A DNA stretch of 11,844 bases from an uncultured Collinsella sp. GTDB taxonomy: Bacteria; Actinomycetota; Coriobacteriia; Coriobacteriales; Coriobacteriaceae. The position numbers and the translations under genes are program-made. The number at the start of each line of letters is the position of its first letter. Positions within the stretch are counted from its first letter, which is position 1. The stretch spans positions 1 to 11,844 of the forward strand of contig CAAENI010000215.1 of assembly GCA_900757285.1 (NCBI GenBank). Reading direction: 5' to 3'. The notes beneath the pieces were generated by a model. That model was not told the origin of the DNA and did no database searches. It worked only from the letters and a program-made list of their open reading frames with translations. This document shows positions 5,108-11,506 of this stretch, piece by piece.

Positions 5108-6991
5108 CTAAATCGTGGGAAACGCGACGACGTCGGCGGGGCGTGCCAACGTCTCGGCAATTTGGTCTTGCACCTCGAGCAGGCAATCGAGCAGCAGCGG
5201 GTTAAAGGTGCCGCACTTACCGTCCAGGATCATCTGGATCGCCTCCTCGTGCGGGATAGCGTCCTTGTACACGCGCACGCTCGTCAGTGCATCGTACACG
5301 TCAGCCACCGAAACCACCTGCGCGGCGATGGGGATATCGTCGCCCTTAAGACCGTCGGGATAACCCCTGCCGTCCCAGCGCTCGTGGTGCCAACGCGCAA
5401 TCTGGTACGCATATTCCAAAAGCGCATTGCCGGCGTGATGGCTGCCCAGCTCGAGCAGCATGTTGGCGCCAATCGTGGTATGCGTCTTCATAATCTCGAA
5501 TTCCTCGGGCGTGAGGCGCCCGGGCTTGTTGAGGATCGCATCGTCAATCGACATCTTGCCGATATCGTGCAGTGCCGAAGCCAGGGCAATCGTAGAGCGC
5601 TCCTCGTTGTCGAGGGAGATGCTGTCGCTACGGTGGACCAGGCAGCCAAGCAGCAGCTCGGTCAGCTTCTCGATGTTCGTAACGTGCCTGCCGCTCTCGC
5701 CATTGCGGAGCTCCATGACGCCGGCCATGATGTCGATGAGCATGCGGCTGTTCTTGACGCGCTCGTTGTACTGCTGGGACAGCAGGCTCGTCAGGCGGCG
5801 CTGTTTGGCGTACAGGCGGATGGTGTTGCTTACACGGCGGCGCACGACACGGGAGTCAAACGGGCGGTTGACATAGTCAGAGGCACCCAGCTCATACGCG
5901 CGCAGCACCACATCGTCGGAATCTTCGCTCGAGATCATGATGACAGGCAGATTGTCAATAATCGACCGGCGCGACAGATCGCCCAATACCTCAAAGCCGT
6001 TCATGCCCGGCATGACAATGTCCAGCAGCACGAGCGACAGCTCATCACCATAGCGGTCGACCATGTCGAGCGCTGCACGACCGCTATCGGCCTCGAGGAT
6101 GCAATACTCGTCCTTGAGCATCTCGCTGAGAATAGCTCGGTTCATCTCGGAGTCATCGACGATAAGCACCGAAGGCTTTTCGCTTTGGAAGGTATCGACG
6201 GAATCGGTATCGGTCATGACCGTACCGGCTTTTGCCTTAGCGCGGCTCAGTAATTGGACAGCGCGGCCAACGCCCTCATCGACCGTCTCGCCATTAATGC
6301 GAACGCCACCAACACATGCTGTCAAGCTAACACGCTCATGGCCCGGAATAATCGCGGAATGAACGGCATCGGATACGTGACGCAGACGACGGGCGAAGTC
6401 ATCGGAGGGGATATTGGGCATGACGGCCACAAACTTATCGCAACCATAGCGGACAAGCTCATCAGTCGAACGAATACTGCCTCGTATGGCCGTCGCCACC
6501 GCACCGAGTGCAAGGTCGCCGGCATGACGGCCACAGGTATCGTTGAAGACCCTAAAATCATCAAGGTCGATCATGGCCACACCGGCCTGCATGCGGGCGC
6601 TGCGAAGCTTTTCCTCGTAATATCGGCGATTGCGCACGCTCGTCAGCACGTCGGTGTAGACAAGGTCCTCTTCTGCGGTCTCCTGTTCATCAATCGGACG
6701 CACCATCAGCAGGACGTGAGGCTCGCCCTCGACCTTCAGAGGGCGCAGGCGAGCGCGGTACTCAACGCCATCGTTGAGCAGCCGTTCCGACACCTCATCG
6801 GAACCTGCCGCCAAGGCCTCAAGACTTGACTGGCGCAGACAGGGACACCGTTCGCCGGCGAGCAGGCAGTTAGGATCGCCCTTAATCTGATCGACAGACA
6901 GCAAACGTACCACGGGGTAGGTCTTCGCGACACGGGCGACCTCGGCGGCAGCCTCCTCGTCGGTTAGATTGGCCTCGTGATTATTGAGCAT
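5108..6991 (-). CDS. Degenerate GGDEF - receiver - HD-GYP cyclic di-GMP phosphodiesterase
   Basis: A 627-residue cytosolic signalling protein. Residues 1-105 are a small N-terminal region with a cysteine cluster (Cys42, Cys49, Cys51). Residues about 110-265 form a GGDEF domain: DLDDFRVFND is present, but the signature is GCDKF (183-187) instead of GGDEF, so cyclase activity is probably lost; an RxxD inhibitory-site motif (RSTD, 174-177) is kept five residues upstream. Residues 275-395 are a receiver with Asp324 (VLLDIVMPGMNG), DD at 279-280 and a 'NRPF' loop carrying Arg where the conserved Lys is normal. Residues about 420-615 are an HD-GYP domain with the metal ligands visible: Glu432, His436, His475-Asp476, Lys479, His504, His535-His536, Asp564, and GRGYP at 541-545. 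Predicted job: phosphorylation-controlled c-di-GMP hydrolysis. Start ATG 6991 follows GAAAGG. It is co-transcribed with the HPt gene. Confidence 0.92.
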   Translation of the reverse strand: MLNNHEANLTDEEAAAEVARVAKTYPVVRLLSVDQIKGDPNCLLAGERCPCLRQSSLEALAAGSDEVSERLLNDGVEYRARLRPLKVEGEPHVLLMVRPIDEQETAEEDLVYTDVLTSVRNRRYYEEKLRSARMQAGVAMIDLDDFRVFNDTCGRHAGDLALGAVATAIRGSIRSTDELVRYGCDKFVAVMPNIPSDDFARRLRHVSDAVHSAIIPGHERVSLTACVGGVRINGETVDEGVGRAVQLLSRAKAKAGTVMTDTDSVDTFQSEKPSVLIVDDSEMNRAILSEMLKDEYCILEADSGRAALDMVDRYGDELSLVLLDIVMPGMNGFEVLGDLSRRSIIDNLPVIMISSEDSDDVVLRAYELGASDYVNRPFDSRVVRRRVSNTIRLYAKQRRLTSLLSQQYNERVKNSRMLIDIMAGVMELRNGESGRHVTNIEKLTELLLGCLVHRSDSISLDNEERSTIALASALHDIGKMSIDDAILNKPGRLTPEEFEIMKTHTTIGANMLLELGSHHAGNALLEYAYQIARWHHERWDGRGYPDGLKGDDIPIAAQVVSVADVYDALTSVRVYKDAIPHEEAIQMILDGKCGTFNPLLLDCLLEVQDQIAETLARPADVVAFPTI

Positions 6992-7202
6992 AGGGGGCCC
7001 TTTCAGTAGTTTTGCTTGGTAGCAGTGGGTGCCAAATGTTACAAGGGTAGCACCTTGTCGATGCAGGTAAGTACGTGAATGCTGTTACATTATTATGAGT
7101 TGGCAGGCGGCGCGATTGAAGTCGCAGACGTGAGGTTTTGAGCACATTTGTTAACACGGCCGAAACGTTTGCGGGTGAAGCCTGCTTTGGCCATTGCGGG
7201 TG

Positions 7203-8000
7203 TTAGAGCCCCAGGATGCCACGGACAGCCCGGGCAGCCGCTGCCGGGCGATCGCGCAGACCGTTATGCGCGCCCGGGATCGTCACGAGAGGGCAATCGA
7301 GATATTCGGCAGCCGCTCGCGTGCCAGCCTCGCGGGGCGTGCCAATCGAGAGCTCGCCCAGGAGCACGGCGGCCACCGTTTTTGACGCGCGAACGCTATC
7401 CCAATCGGGAACGCAGGTCATAGTAATCCCGTATTCATTGGCCATGAAGCAACGACCATTGCGCAGGGCATGTTTGGCTTCCGCTTCGGTCGTCCCAGGA
7501 GCCTCGGGATCCAAGTCGCCGAGGGCTCCCAAGAAAAGCCGGAGCGCCCTTGAAACCTTTCCAGCCGCAATCATATCGAGCAAAACCGGGGCTGCGCCCA
7601 TGCCGACGCCTTCGGCCGACACAGCCGGCTCATGCAGAATCGCACGGGCGACGAGATGGGGTTCAGTGCGAAGAAGCTCCAGCGCCACCAACGTACCGGC
7701 GCTGTGCGCAAGCACATTTGTCGGAGCGCCAACGTGTTCGATCACGGCCTGCAGGTCGGCGGCCTGAGCGGCAAGATCATAGCTGCCGTCTGCCGCTTCG
7801 CTGCTGCCACCACAGCCGCGGCGGTCGTAGGCAATTACGCGGTAGTTGCGGCTGAGCTCACAAGCGATGCCGTCGAAAAATGTGCCGTCAACACAAGCGC
7901 CGTGCACGCACACCAAGGCAGGAGTATCAGGCGACACATCTGGGCCGGCATATTCGCGACAGGCAATCGTGGTGCCCGCATTCTCGACCGTAAAATCCAT
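7203..8000 (-). CDS. Alpha/beta hydrolase fold protein
   Basis: A 265-residue cytosolic alpha/beta hydrolase. Seen: the oxyanion strand VCVHGACVDGTFF (about 30-42), the 'YDRRGCGGSS' loop (58-67), the nucleophile elbow LAHSAG with Ser100 (Ala replaces the usual first Gly), and a catalytic His in PGAHNGLRDRP (His245). The acidic member is less obvious. Family members act as esterases, haloperoxidase-like enzymes or C-C hydrolases; the substrate cannot be told from sequence. The start at 8000 has only a G-rich stretch upstream. It is transcribed away from the radical SAM gene across a 225-base shared region and ends 211 bases before the HD-GYP start codon. Confidence 0.88.
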   Translation of the reverse strand: MDFTVENAGTTIACREYAGPDVSPDTPALVCVHGACVDGTFFDGIACELSRNYRVIAYDRRGCGGSSEAADGSYDLAAQAADLQAVIEHVGAPTNVLAHSAGTLVALELLRTEPHLVARAILHEPAVSAEGVGMGAAPVLLDMIAAGKVSRALRLFLGALGDLDPEAPGTTEAEAKHALRNGRCFMANEYGITMTCVPDWDSVRASKTVAAVLLGELSIGTPREAGTRAAAEYLDCPLVTIPGAHNGLRDRPAAAARAVRGILGL

Positions 8001-8152
8001 GTTGTGCCCCCATCATCAATGCCCATCCAATTGCACGTCAGTACGGCTGAATGGTCCCGCATTGCCTTACGACTTGTTAACAGATTAACTGTACCCGACC
8101 CGAGGCTTTTCATGGCACGGCATCATGAGCGACGTGAAAAAACGAAACTTGT

Positions 8153-8177
8153 AAAGCAAGAGCCCGCACCTTGCTTT
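8153..8177. promoter_or_regulatory. Inverted repeat in the divergent hydrolase/radical SAM region
   Basis: AAAGCAAG (8153-8160) and CTTGCTTT (8170-8177) are perfectly complementary around a 9-base loop, 49 bases before the radical SAM start. No U-run follows, so it is more likely an operator or leader hairpin than a terminator. The rest of the 8001-8225 gap shows a short GTTAACAGATTAAC dyad at 8076-8089 and nothing else I can assign. Confidence 0.3.
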
Positions 8178-8225
8178 GGAGCCGATGCTATGCTTAGGCA
8201 CAATTGTCTTGAGGAGCATATGCCT

Positions 8226-9002
8226 ATGTCTACATTTTTGAATGCCAGCCCCATCTTTGGACCCGTTCGCAGCCGTCGTCTTGGTCTCTCGCTCGGCGTC
8301 AACATGATGCCGGCCAGCGGCAAAATCTGCACGTTCGACTGCATTTACTGCGAAAACGGCCTCAACGCCGAGCGCCCCTGCCACGAGTCGTATAACACGG
8401 CTGCCGTGGTGCTCGATGCACTCGAGGCAAAGCTGCGCGAGATGGCAGCCGAGGGCGAGCTCCCCGATGTGATCACCTTCGCAGGCAACGGCGAGCCCAC
8501 CGCCGCACCGGAGTTTCCGCAGGCCATTGCCGGCGCCGTCGCGCTGCGCGACGAGCTTGCCCCAAACTCCAAGATCGCCGTGCTCTCCAACGGCACGCGC
8601 GCCGACCGCCCCGAGGTGCACGACGCGCTCATGATGGTCGACGACAACATTCTTAAGCTCGATACCGTCGACCCGGCGTTTATCCAGCTGCTCGACCAGC
8701 CCGTTGGCCCCTACGACGTCAAGCACCAGATCGAGACGTTCGCAAGCTTTAACGGTCACGTTATTATCCAGACGATGTTTTTGAGCGGTGAGTACCGGGG
8801 CAAGCCCATCGACAACACCGGCGAGGAGTACGTTGCCCCCTGGCTCGCGGCGCTTGAGCGCATTCGCCCGCAGGAGGCGACCATCTACACGGTGGCGCGC
8901 GAAACACCGATCGCCGGCCTTGCCAAAGCAGTGCCCGAGGTGCTCGACGCCATCGCCGCGCGCGTCCAAGCCCTCGGCATTCCCTGCCAGGTGAGCTACT
9001 AG
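8226..9002 (+). CDS. Radical SAM protein (COG0731-like)
   Basis: A 258-residue radical SAM enzyme. The iron-sulfur cluster motif is CTFDCIYC (Cys35, Cys39, Cys42), preceded by the family hallmark SPIFGPVRSRRLGLSLGVN (8-26), and followed by the glycine-rich SAM site region 'TFAGNGEPT' (about 84-92) and 'LSNGT'. This combination is typical of COG0731 proteins, relatives of the wyosine tRNA-modifying enzyme TYW1 that are common in gut anaerobes but whose bacterial reaction is not settled. Start choice: GAGGAG (8211-8216) is nine bases before ATG 8226 and only three before an in-frame ATG at 8220. The open frame extends far upstream (to 7632), but that part overlaps the divergent hydrolase gene and lacks a ribosome site. 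Monocistronic. Confidence 0.9.
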   Translation: MSTFLNASPIFGPVRSRRLGLSLGVNMMPASGKICTFDCIYCENGLNAERPCHESYNTAAVVLDALEAKLREMAAEGELPDVITFAGNGEPTAAPEFPQAIAGAVALRDELAPNSKIAVLSNGTRADRPEVHDALMMVDDNILKLDTVDPAFIQLLDQPVGPYDVKHQIETFASFNGHVIIQTMFLSGEYRGKPIDNTGEEYVAPWLAALERIRPQEATIYTVARETPIAGLAKAVPEVLDAIAARVQALGIPCQVSY

Positions 9003-9043
9003 CAAAACCACGCAGCAGCTAGTGCCCGCCATCCCGCTCCATC

Positions 9044-9110
9044 AGTTGCGGTGATATAGTTCCTATTTATGCTGTTAAACCGCTTAAATCGGAACTATAT
9101 CACCGCAACT
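9044..9110. repeat. Long intergenic palindrome, 20-bp perfect arms
   Basis: Bases 9044-9063 (containing TTGCGGTGATATAGTTCC) are perfectly complementary to 9091-9110. After one mismatch the pairing continues for five more bases (ATTTA/TAAAT), leaving a short loop near 9070-9084. It lies between the radical SAM stop (9002) and the aminopeptidase promoter region, and TTTTA follows the right arm, so it could terminate the radical SAM transcript. The arm length and AT-rich core are unusual for a plain terminator. Confidence 0.8.
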
Positions 9111-9131
9111 TTTATGGACACGTGGGTGGGC

Positions 9132-9137
9132 TATACT
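9132..9137 (+). promoter_or_regulatory. Possible -10 box of the methionine aminopeptidase gene
   Basis: TATACT stands 25 bases before the ATG at 9163 and is an isolated AT-rich hexamer in a GC-rich gap. No good -35 box is visible 16-18 bases upstream, where the right arm of the palindrome ends. Likely, but not certain, as a promoter element. Confidence 0.35.
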
Positions 9138-9162
9138 AGCTGCGAACGAAAGGAAGTTAGCC

Positions 9163-10050
9163 ATGTATGACAAAGGACCCGTACCCGGCCGCAACGACGC
9201 TTGCTGGTGCGGCAGCGGCAAAAAATATAAGAAATGCCATAGCGCCTTCGACGAGCGCCTCGAGCGCCTGTGGGAGGAGGGCTGGGAGGTTCTGCCCCGT
9301 ACGCTCTACAAGACTCCCGCCGATATCGAGGGCATCAAGCGCTCGGCAGCCATCAACGTGGGCGTGCTCGATTATGTGGGCGAGCATATCGCCGCAGGCA
9401 TGACCACCAACCAGATTGACCAGATGATCTACGACTACACCGTCGAGCACGGTGGCACGCCGGCCGACCTCAACTACGAGGGCTACCCCAAGAGCGTGTG
9501 CACCTCGATCAATAACGTGGTCTGCCACGGCATTCCCTGCGATACGGACGTGCTGCACGAGGGCGACATCATCAACGTGGACTGTTCCACGATCCTAGAC
9601 GGCTATTTTAGCGACTCGAGCCGCATGTTCTGCATCGGCGAGGTCTCGGCCGAGCGCCAGCGCCTGGTCGATGTCACCCGCGCCAGCGTGGAGGCGGGTC
9701 TGGCAGCCGTCAAGCCATGGCTACCGCTCTCCGTTATGGCCGAGGCTGTGCAAAAGACCGTCGAGGACGCCGGCTTTAGCGTGGTGCGTGAGTACGGCGG
9801 ACACGGCATCGGTAAGGAGTTCCACGAGGACCCGTTTGTGGGCTTTACCACCGAGGCGCCCGACGTAGACACCATCATGGTGCCAGGCATGGTCTTTACC
9901 ATCGAGCCCATGGTCAACGCCGGAGCGCCCGATATCAAGATTAGCAAGGGCGACGGCTGGTGCGTGCGCACCAAGGACGGCAGCGATTCGGCCCAGTGCG
10001 AGGTACAGCTCGTGGTGACCGAGGACGGCTACGAGCTGCTGAGCTGGTAG
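9163..10050 (+). CDS. map: Type I methionine aminopeptidase with N-terminal SEC-C zinc motif
   Basis: A 295-residue cytosolic metallopeptidase that removes the initiator Met from new proteins. The N-terminus has a SEC-C zinc-binding motif, PGRNDACWCGSGKKYKKCH (8-26; ligands Cys14, Cys16, Cys25, His26), known from SecA and from a subset of bacterial aminopeptidases, where it is thought to aid ribosome or partner contact. The catalytic 'pita-bread' domain follows from about residue 50, with the metal ligands Asp140, Asp151, His214, Glu248 and Glu280, and the conserved His122 (CHGIP). ATG 9163 has a good ribosome site, AAGGAAG, seven bases upstream. It is a single-gene unit ending in a strong terminator. 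Whether the genome also has a second, shorter map copy elsewhere cannot be seen. Confidence 0.96.
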   Translation: MYDKGPVPGRNDACWCGSGKKYKKCHSAFDERLERLWEEGWEVLPRTLYKTPADIEGIKRSAAINVGVLDYVGEHIAAGMTTNQIDQMIYDYTVEHGGTPADLNYEGYPKSVCTSINNVVCHGIPCDTDVLHEGDIINVDCSTILDGYFSDSSRMFCIGEVSAERQRLVDVTRASVEAGLAAVKPWLPLSVMAEAVQKTVEDAGFSVVREYGGHGIGKEFHEDPFVGFTTEAPDVDTIMVPGMVFTIEPMVNAGAPDIKISKGDGWCVRTKDGSDSAQCEVQLVVTEDGYELLSW

Positions 10051-10059
10051 CCGTGGATG

Positions 10060-10104
10060 CGCCGGATGCTGACGGGCACGCCCGTCTTGCATCCGGCGTT
10101 TTTG
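10060..10104 (+). terminator. Rho-independent terminator after map
   Basis: CGCCGGATGC (10060-10069) pairs with GCATCCGGCG (10089-10098), and inside it GACGGGC pairs with GCCCGTC around a 2-base tip; TTTTTGTTT follows. This is a textbook intrinsic terminator, ten bases past the map stop codon. Confidence 0.93.
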
Positions 10105-10112
10105 TTTGAACG

Positions 10113-10162
10113 TTTGCCTGATAAAACCTGCCAAAATAAACCTGTCCCTTTTTTGGCAGGTT
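10113..10162. repeat. Palindromic intergenic repeat, copy 1
   Basis: Arms AACCTGCCAAAA (10125-10136) and TTTTGGCAGGTT (10151-10162) are perfectly complementary around a 14-base loop that holds a further AAACCTGTCC, a near copy of the left arm. A 34-base core from 10120 is identical to 11358-11391. It lies between the map terminator and the ribosome site of the dehydrogenase gene, on whose mRNA leader it may form a hairpin. Confidence 0.85.
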
Positions 10163-10180
10163 GAGCGGAGAGGACCGCCT

Positions 10181-11116
10181 GTGAACATCCTGGTTTTGCT
10201 GCCCGTCAACGACCGTCATCGCGCAATTCTTGAGTCGAGCGCTCCGGGCGAGGACTTTATCTACACGAGCGCCGACGCCGCCACGCGCAAGCAGGTCGCC
10301 GATGCCGACGTGATCCTGGGCAACATCGACCCTGACATGCTCACGGCATGCGGGCATCTCCAGCTGTTGCAATTGCAGACCGCCGGCTATGACGACTACC
10401 TTGCCGCCGGCACCGTGCCGGCCGACGCCAAGCTGTCTTGCTCGATCGGCGCCTACGGTCAGGCCGTAAGCGAGCACATGTTTGCCATGGTGCTGTCAAT
10501 GATGAAGCACCTGCCCGGCTACCAGGACCTGCAGCGCGAACATCGCTGGGAGGATTTAGGTCCGGTCACCTCGCTCAAAAACGCCAACGTGCTGGTGCTG
10601 GGCGCGGGCGACATTGGCGGCCACTTTGCCACGCTCTGCCGCAGCATGGGCGCGCACGTCCGCGGCATCAAGCGCCATCCGCTCGTCTACCCCATTGTGT
10701 TTGAGGACATGGACGGCATGGACGCCCTGCCCGAGCGCCTGGCCGAGGCCGACGTCGTCGCATCCTTTATGCCCAGCACACCCGAGACCCGCGGCCTGGC
10801 GAACGCCGAGTTCTTCGCCGCGATGAAACCGGGCGCCTTCTTTGCCAACGGCGGCCGCGGCGATCTTGTGGTCGCCGACGACTTGGTTGCCGCCCTGGAG
10901 TCGGGACATCTTGCCGGCGCTGCGGTCGACGTCACCGACCCCGAGCCCCTGCCTGCGACAAGCCCCCTGTGGGATGCGCCCAACATGCTCATCACGCCGC
11001 ACGTCTCCGGCTGGTTCCACCTGGCAGCCACGCTCAACAACGTGGTCGACATCGCCGCGGAGAATCTGCGTCACCTGCAGGCCGGCGAAACCCTGCGTTG
11101 CTGGATCGAACACTGA
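10181..11116 (+). CDS. D-isomer-specific 2-hydroxyacid dehydrogenase
   Basis: A 311-residue NAD(P)-dependent dehydrogenase that interconverts 2-oxoacids and D-2-hydroxyacids. Visible: the Rossmann motif VLVLGAGDIGGHFA (137-150; GxGxxG at 141-146), and the catalytic trio Arg226 (NGGRGDLV), Glu255 (DPEPLP) and His274 (TPHVSG), in the usual order. Length fits the family. The chosen start is GTG 10181, six bases after GGAGAGGA; the frame is open to an ATG at 10106, but those 25 codons are encoded by the palindromic repeat and terminator tail and have no ribosome site. The substrate (for example phosphoglycerate, lactate or a branched oxoacid) cannot be assigned; the motif 'SPLWDAPN' is shared by glyoxylate/hydroxypyruvate reductase-like members. 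Followed by a 12-bp hairpin. Confidence 0.93.
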   Translation: MNILVLLPVNDRHRAILESSAPGEDFIYTSADAATRKQVADADVILGNIDPDMLTACGHLQLLQLQTAGYDDYLAAGTVPADAKLSCSIGAYGQAVSEHMFAMVLSMMKHLPGYQDLQREHRWEDLGPVTSLKNANVLVLGAGDIGGHFATLCRSMGAHVRGIKRHPLVYPIVFEDMDGMDALPERLAEADVVASFMPSTPETRGLANAEFFAAMKPGAFFANGGRGDLVVADDLVAALESGHLAGAAVDVTDPEPLPATSPLWDAPNMLITPHVSGWFHLAATLNNVVDIAAENLRHLQAGETLRCWIEH

Positions 11117-11118
11117 TT

Positions 11119-11146
11119 GTTCCGGCGTTTTACCAAACGCCGGAAC
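11119..11146 (+). terminator. Hairpin after the dehydrogenase gene
   Basis: GTTCCGGCGTTT (11119-11130) and AAACGCCGGAAC (11135-11146) form a perfect 12-bp stem with a TACC loop, three bases past the stop codon. CCCCT follows instead of a U-run, so termination would be structure-based or assisted; it may also protect the mRNA 3' end. Confidence 0.6.
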
Positions 11147-11159
11147 CCCTCGACGCTGC

Positions 11160-11258
11160 GAGCCCGCCGTTTGGCCAATCTGCCGTTCAATTTCAAAGGC
11201 GCGACCAGAAGGTCAGCGCCTTTTCATTTCACGGCACCTTGGCTCAAACGGCGGGCTC
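11160..11258. repeat. Nested inverted repeat, 14-bp outer arms
   Basis: GAGCCCGCCGTTTG (11160-11173) is perfectly complementary to 11245-11258. The enclosed 71 bases contain the hairpin at 11195-11223. The right arm overlaps the 3' gene fragment read on the minus strand. The pair may be chance relics of a rearrangement, or a second, larger stem. Confidence 0.6.
11195..11229. terminator. Bidirectional terminator-like hairpin
   Basis: AAAGGCGC (11195-11202) pairs with GCGCCTTT (11216-11223), with GACC/GGTC continuing the stem past a bulged A and an AGAA tip. TTTTCATTT follows on the plus strand and a T-rich stretch on the minus strand. On the minus strand it starts directly after the stop codon of the gene fragment at 11224-11355, suggesting it was that gene's terminator. 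Confidence 0.65.
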
Positions 11259-11355
11259 TCGCTGGCGTGCGCTCTACCTGCGGCGTTTCGCTGGCGTCGG
11301 CTTCATCTGCAAGCCTTAGCAGTTCCGTCTTGCCGTTGGCGTTGTGGCATTTGCC
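11224..11355 (-). pseudogene. Start-less 3' gene fragment (unknown protein)
   Basis: On the minus strand a frame of 43 codons ends at TGA 11226-11224, with residues such as TELLRLADEADASETPQVER and a tail ending LSQGAVK. The composition (acidic helical part, then Arg-rich) looks coding, and the stop is immediately followed by a terminator-like hairpin. No start codon or ribosome site exists: upstream the frame runs into repeat copy 2 and then a stop codon. I do not recognise the family. It may be the 3' end of a gene left by deletion or carried with the repeat; chance cannot be excluded. Confidence 0.35.
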
Positions 11356-11400
11356 CAGATAAAACCTGCCAAAATAAACCTGTCCCTTTTTGGTAGGTTT
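11350..11400. repeat. Palindromic intergenic repeat, copy 2
   Basis: The second copy of the element at 10113-10162, in the same orientation and sharing a 34-base identical core (11358-11391). Arms are 11363-11374 and 11388-11399; the right arm reads TTTTGGTAGGTT, with one C-to-T change that would still allow G-U pairing in a plus-strand RNA. The loop is one base shorter. It stands about 1.2 kb from copy 1, on the other side of the dehydrogenase gene. Confidence 0.85.
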
Positions 11401-11506
11401 GGCGCAATGGGGTCAGGTTGGCTTGCGCCATACCGGTAGTTCTGTCTGCGACACTCTCGCCAAAGTGATATCAAACATACATCTAGCGTTTTCGACACTT
11501 CGCTTA
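11401..11506. other. Gene-free stretch
   Basis: Together with the repeats to its left this is part of a roughly 390-base region (11117-11506) without an intact gene. Between repeat copy 2 and the amber-interrupted ORF I see no convincing coding frame, promoter or RNA gene; open frames here lack ribosome sites and have unbalanced composition. Confidence 0.5.

Noticed and set aside
4769..6253. A 494-codon open frame on the plus strand opposite the HD-GYP and HPt genes
   Set aside because: It runs antisense through two genes with complete family motifs, crosses their junction, has no ribosome site, and its His/Gln/Val-rich composition is that of an antisense frame in GC-rich DNA.
7041..7058. 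Small dyad ACAAGG/CCTTGT upstream of the HD-GYP gene
   Set aside because: A six-base arm is expected by chance at this length, and I could not tie it to a promoter with confidence.
7632..8225. N-terminal extension of the radical SAM frame
   Set aside because: The extra codons overlap the divergent hydrolase gene and cover the intergenic region; the ribosome site and family N-terminus both point to ATG 8226.
8085..9032. A 315-codon minus-strand frame opposite the radical SAM gene
   Set aside because: It is antisense to an enzyme with a clear CxxxCxxC motif, and its composition (Val, His, Gly, Leu) and lack of any motif mark it as a shadow.
10106..10180. Upstream 25-codon extension of the dehydrogenase from ATG 10106
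   Set aside because: It encodes the palindromic repeat and the tail of the map terminator, and GTG 10181 has a proper ribosome site.
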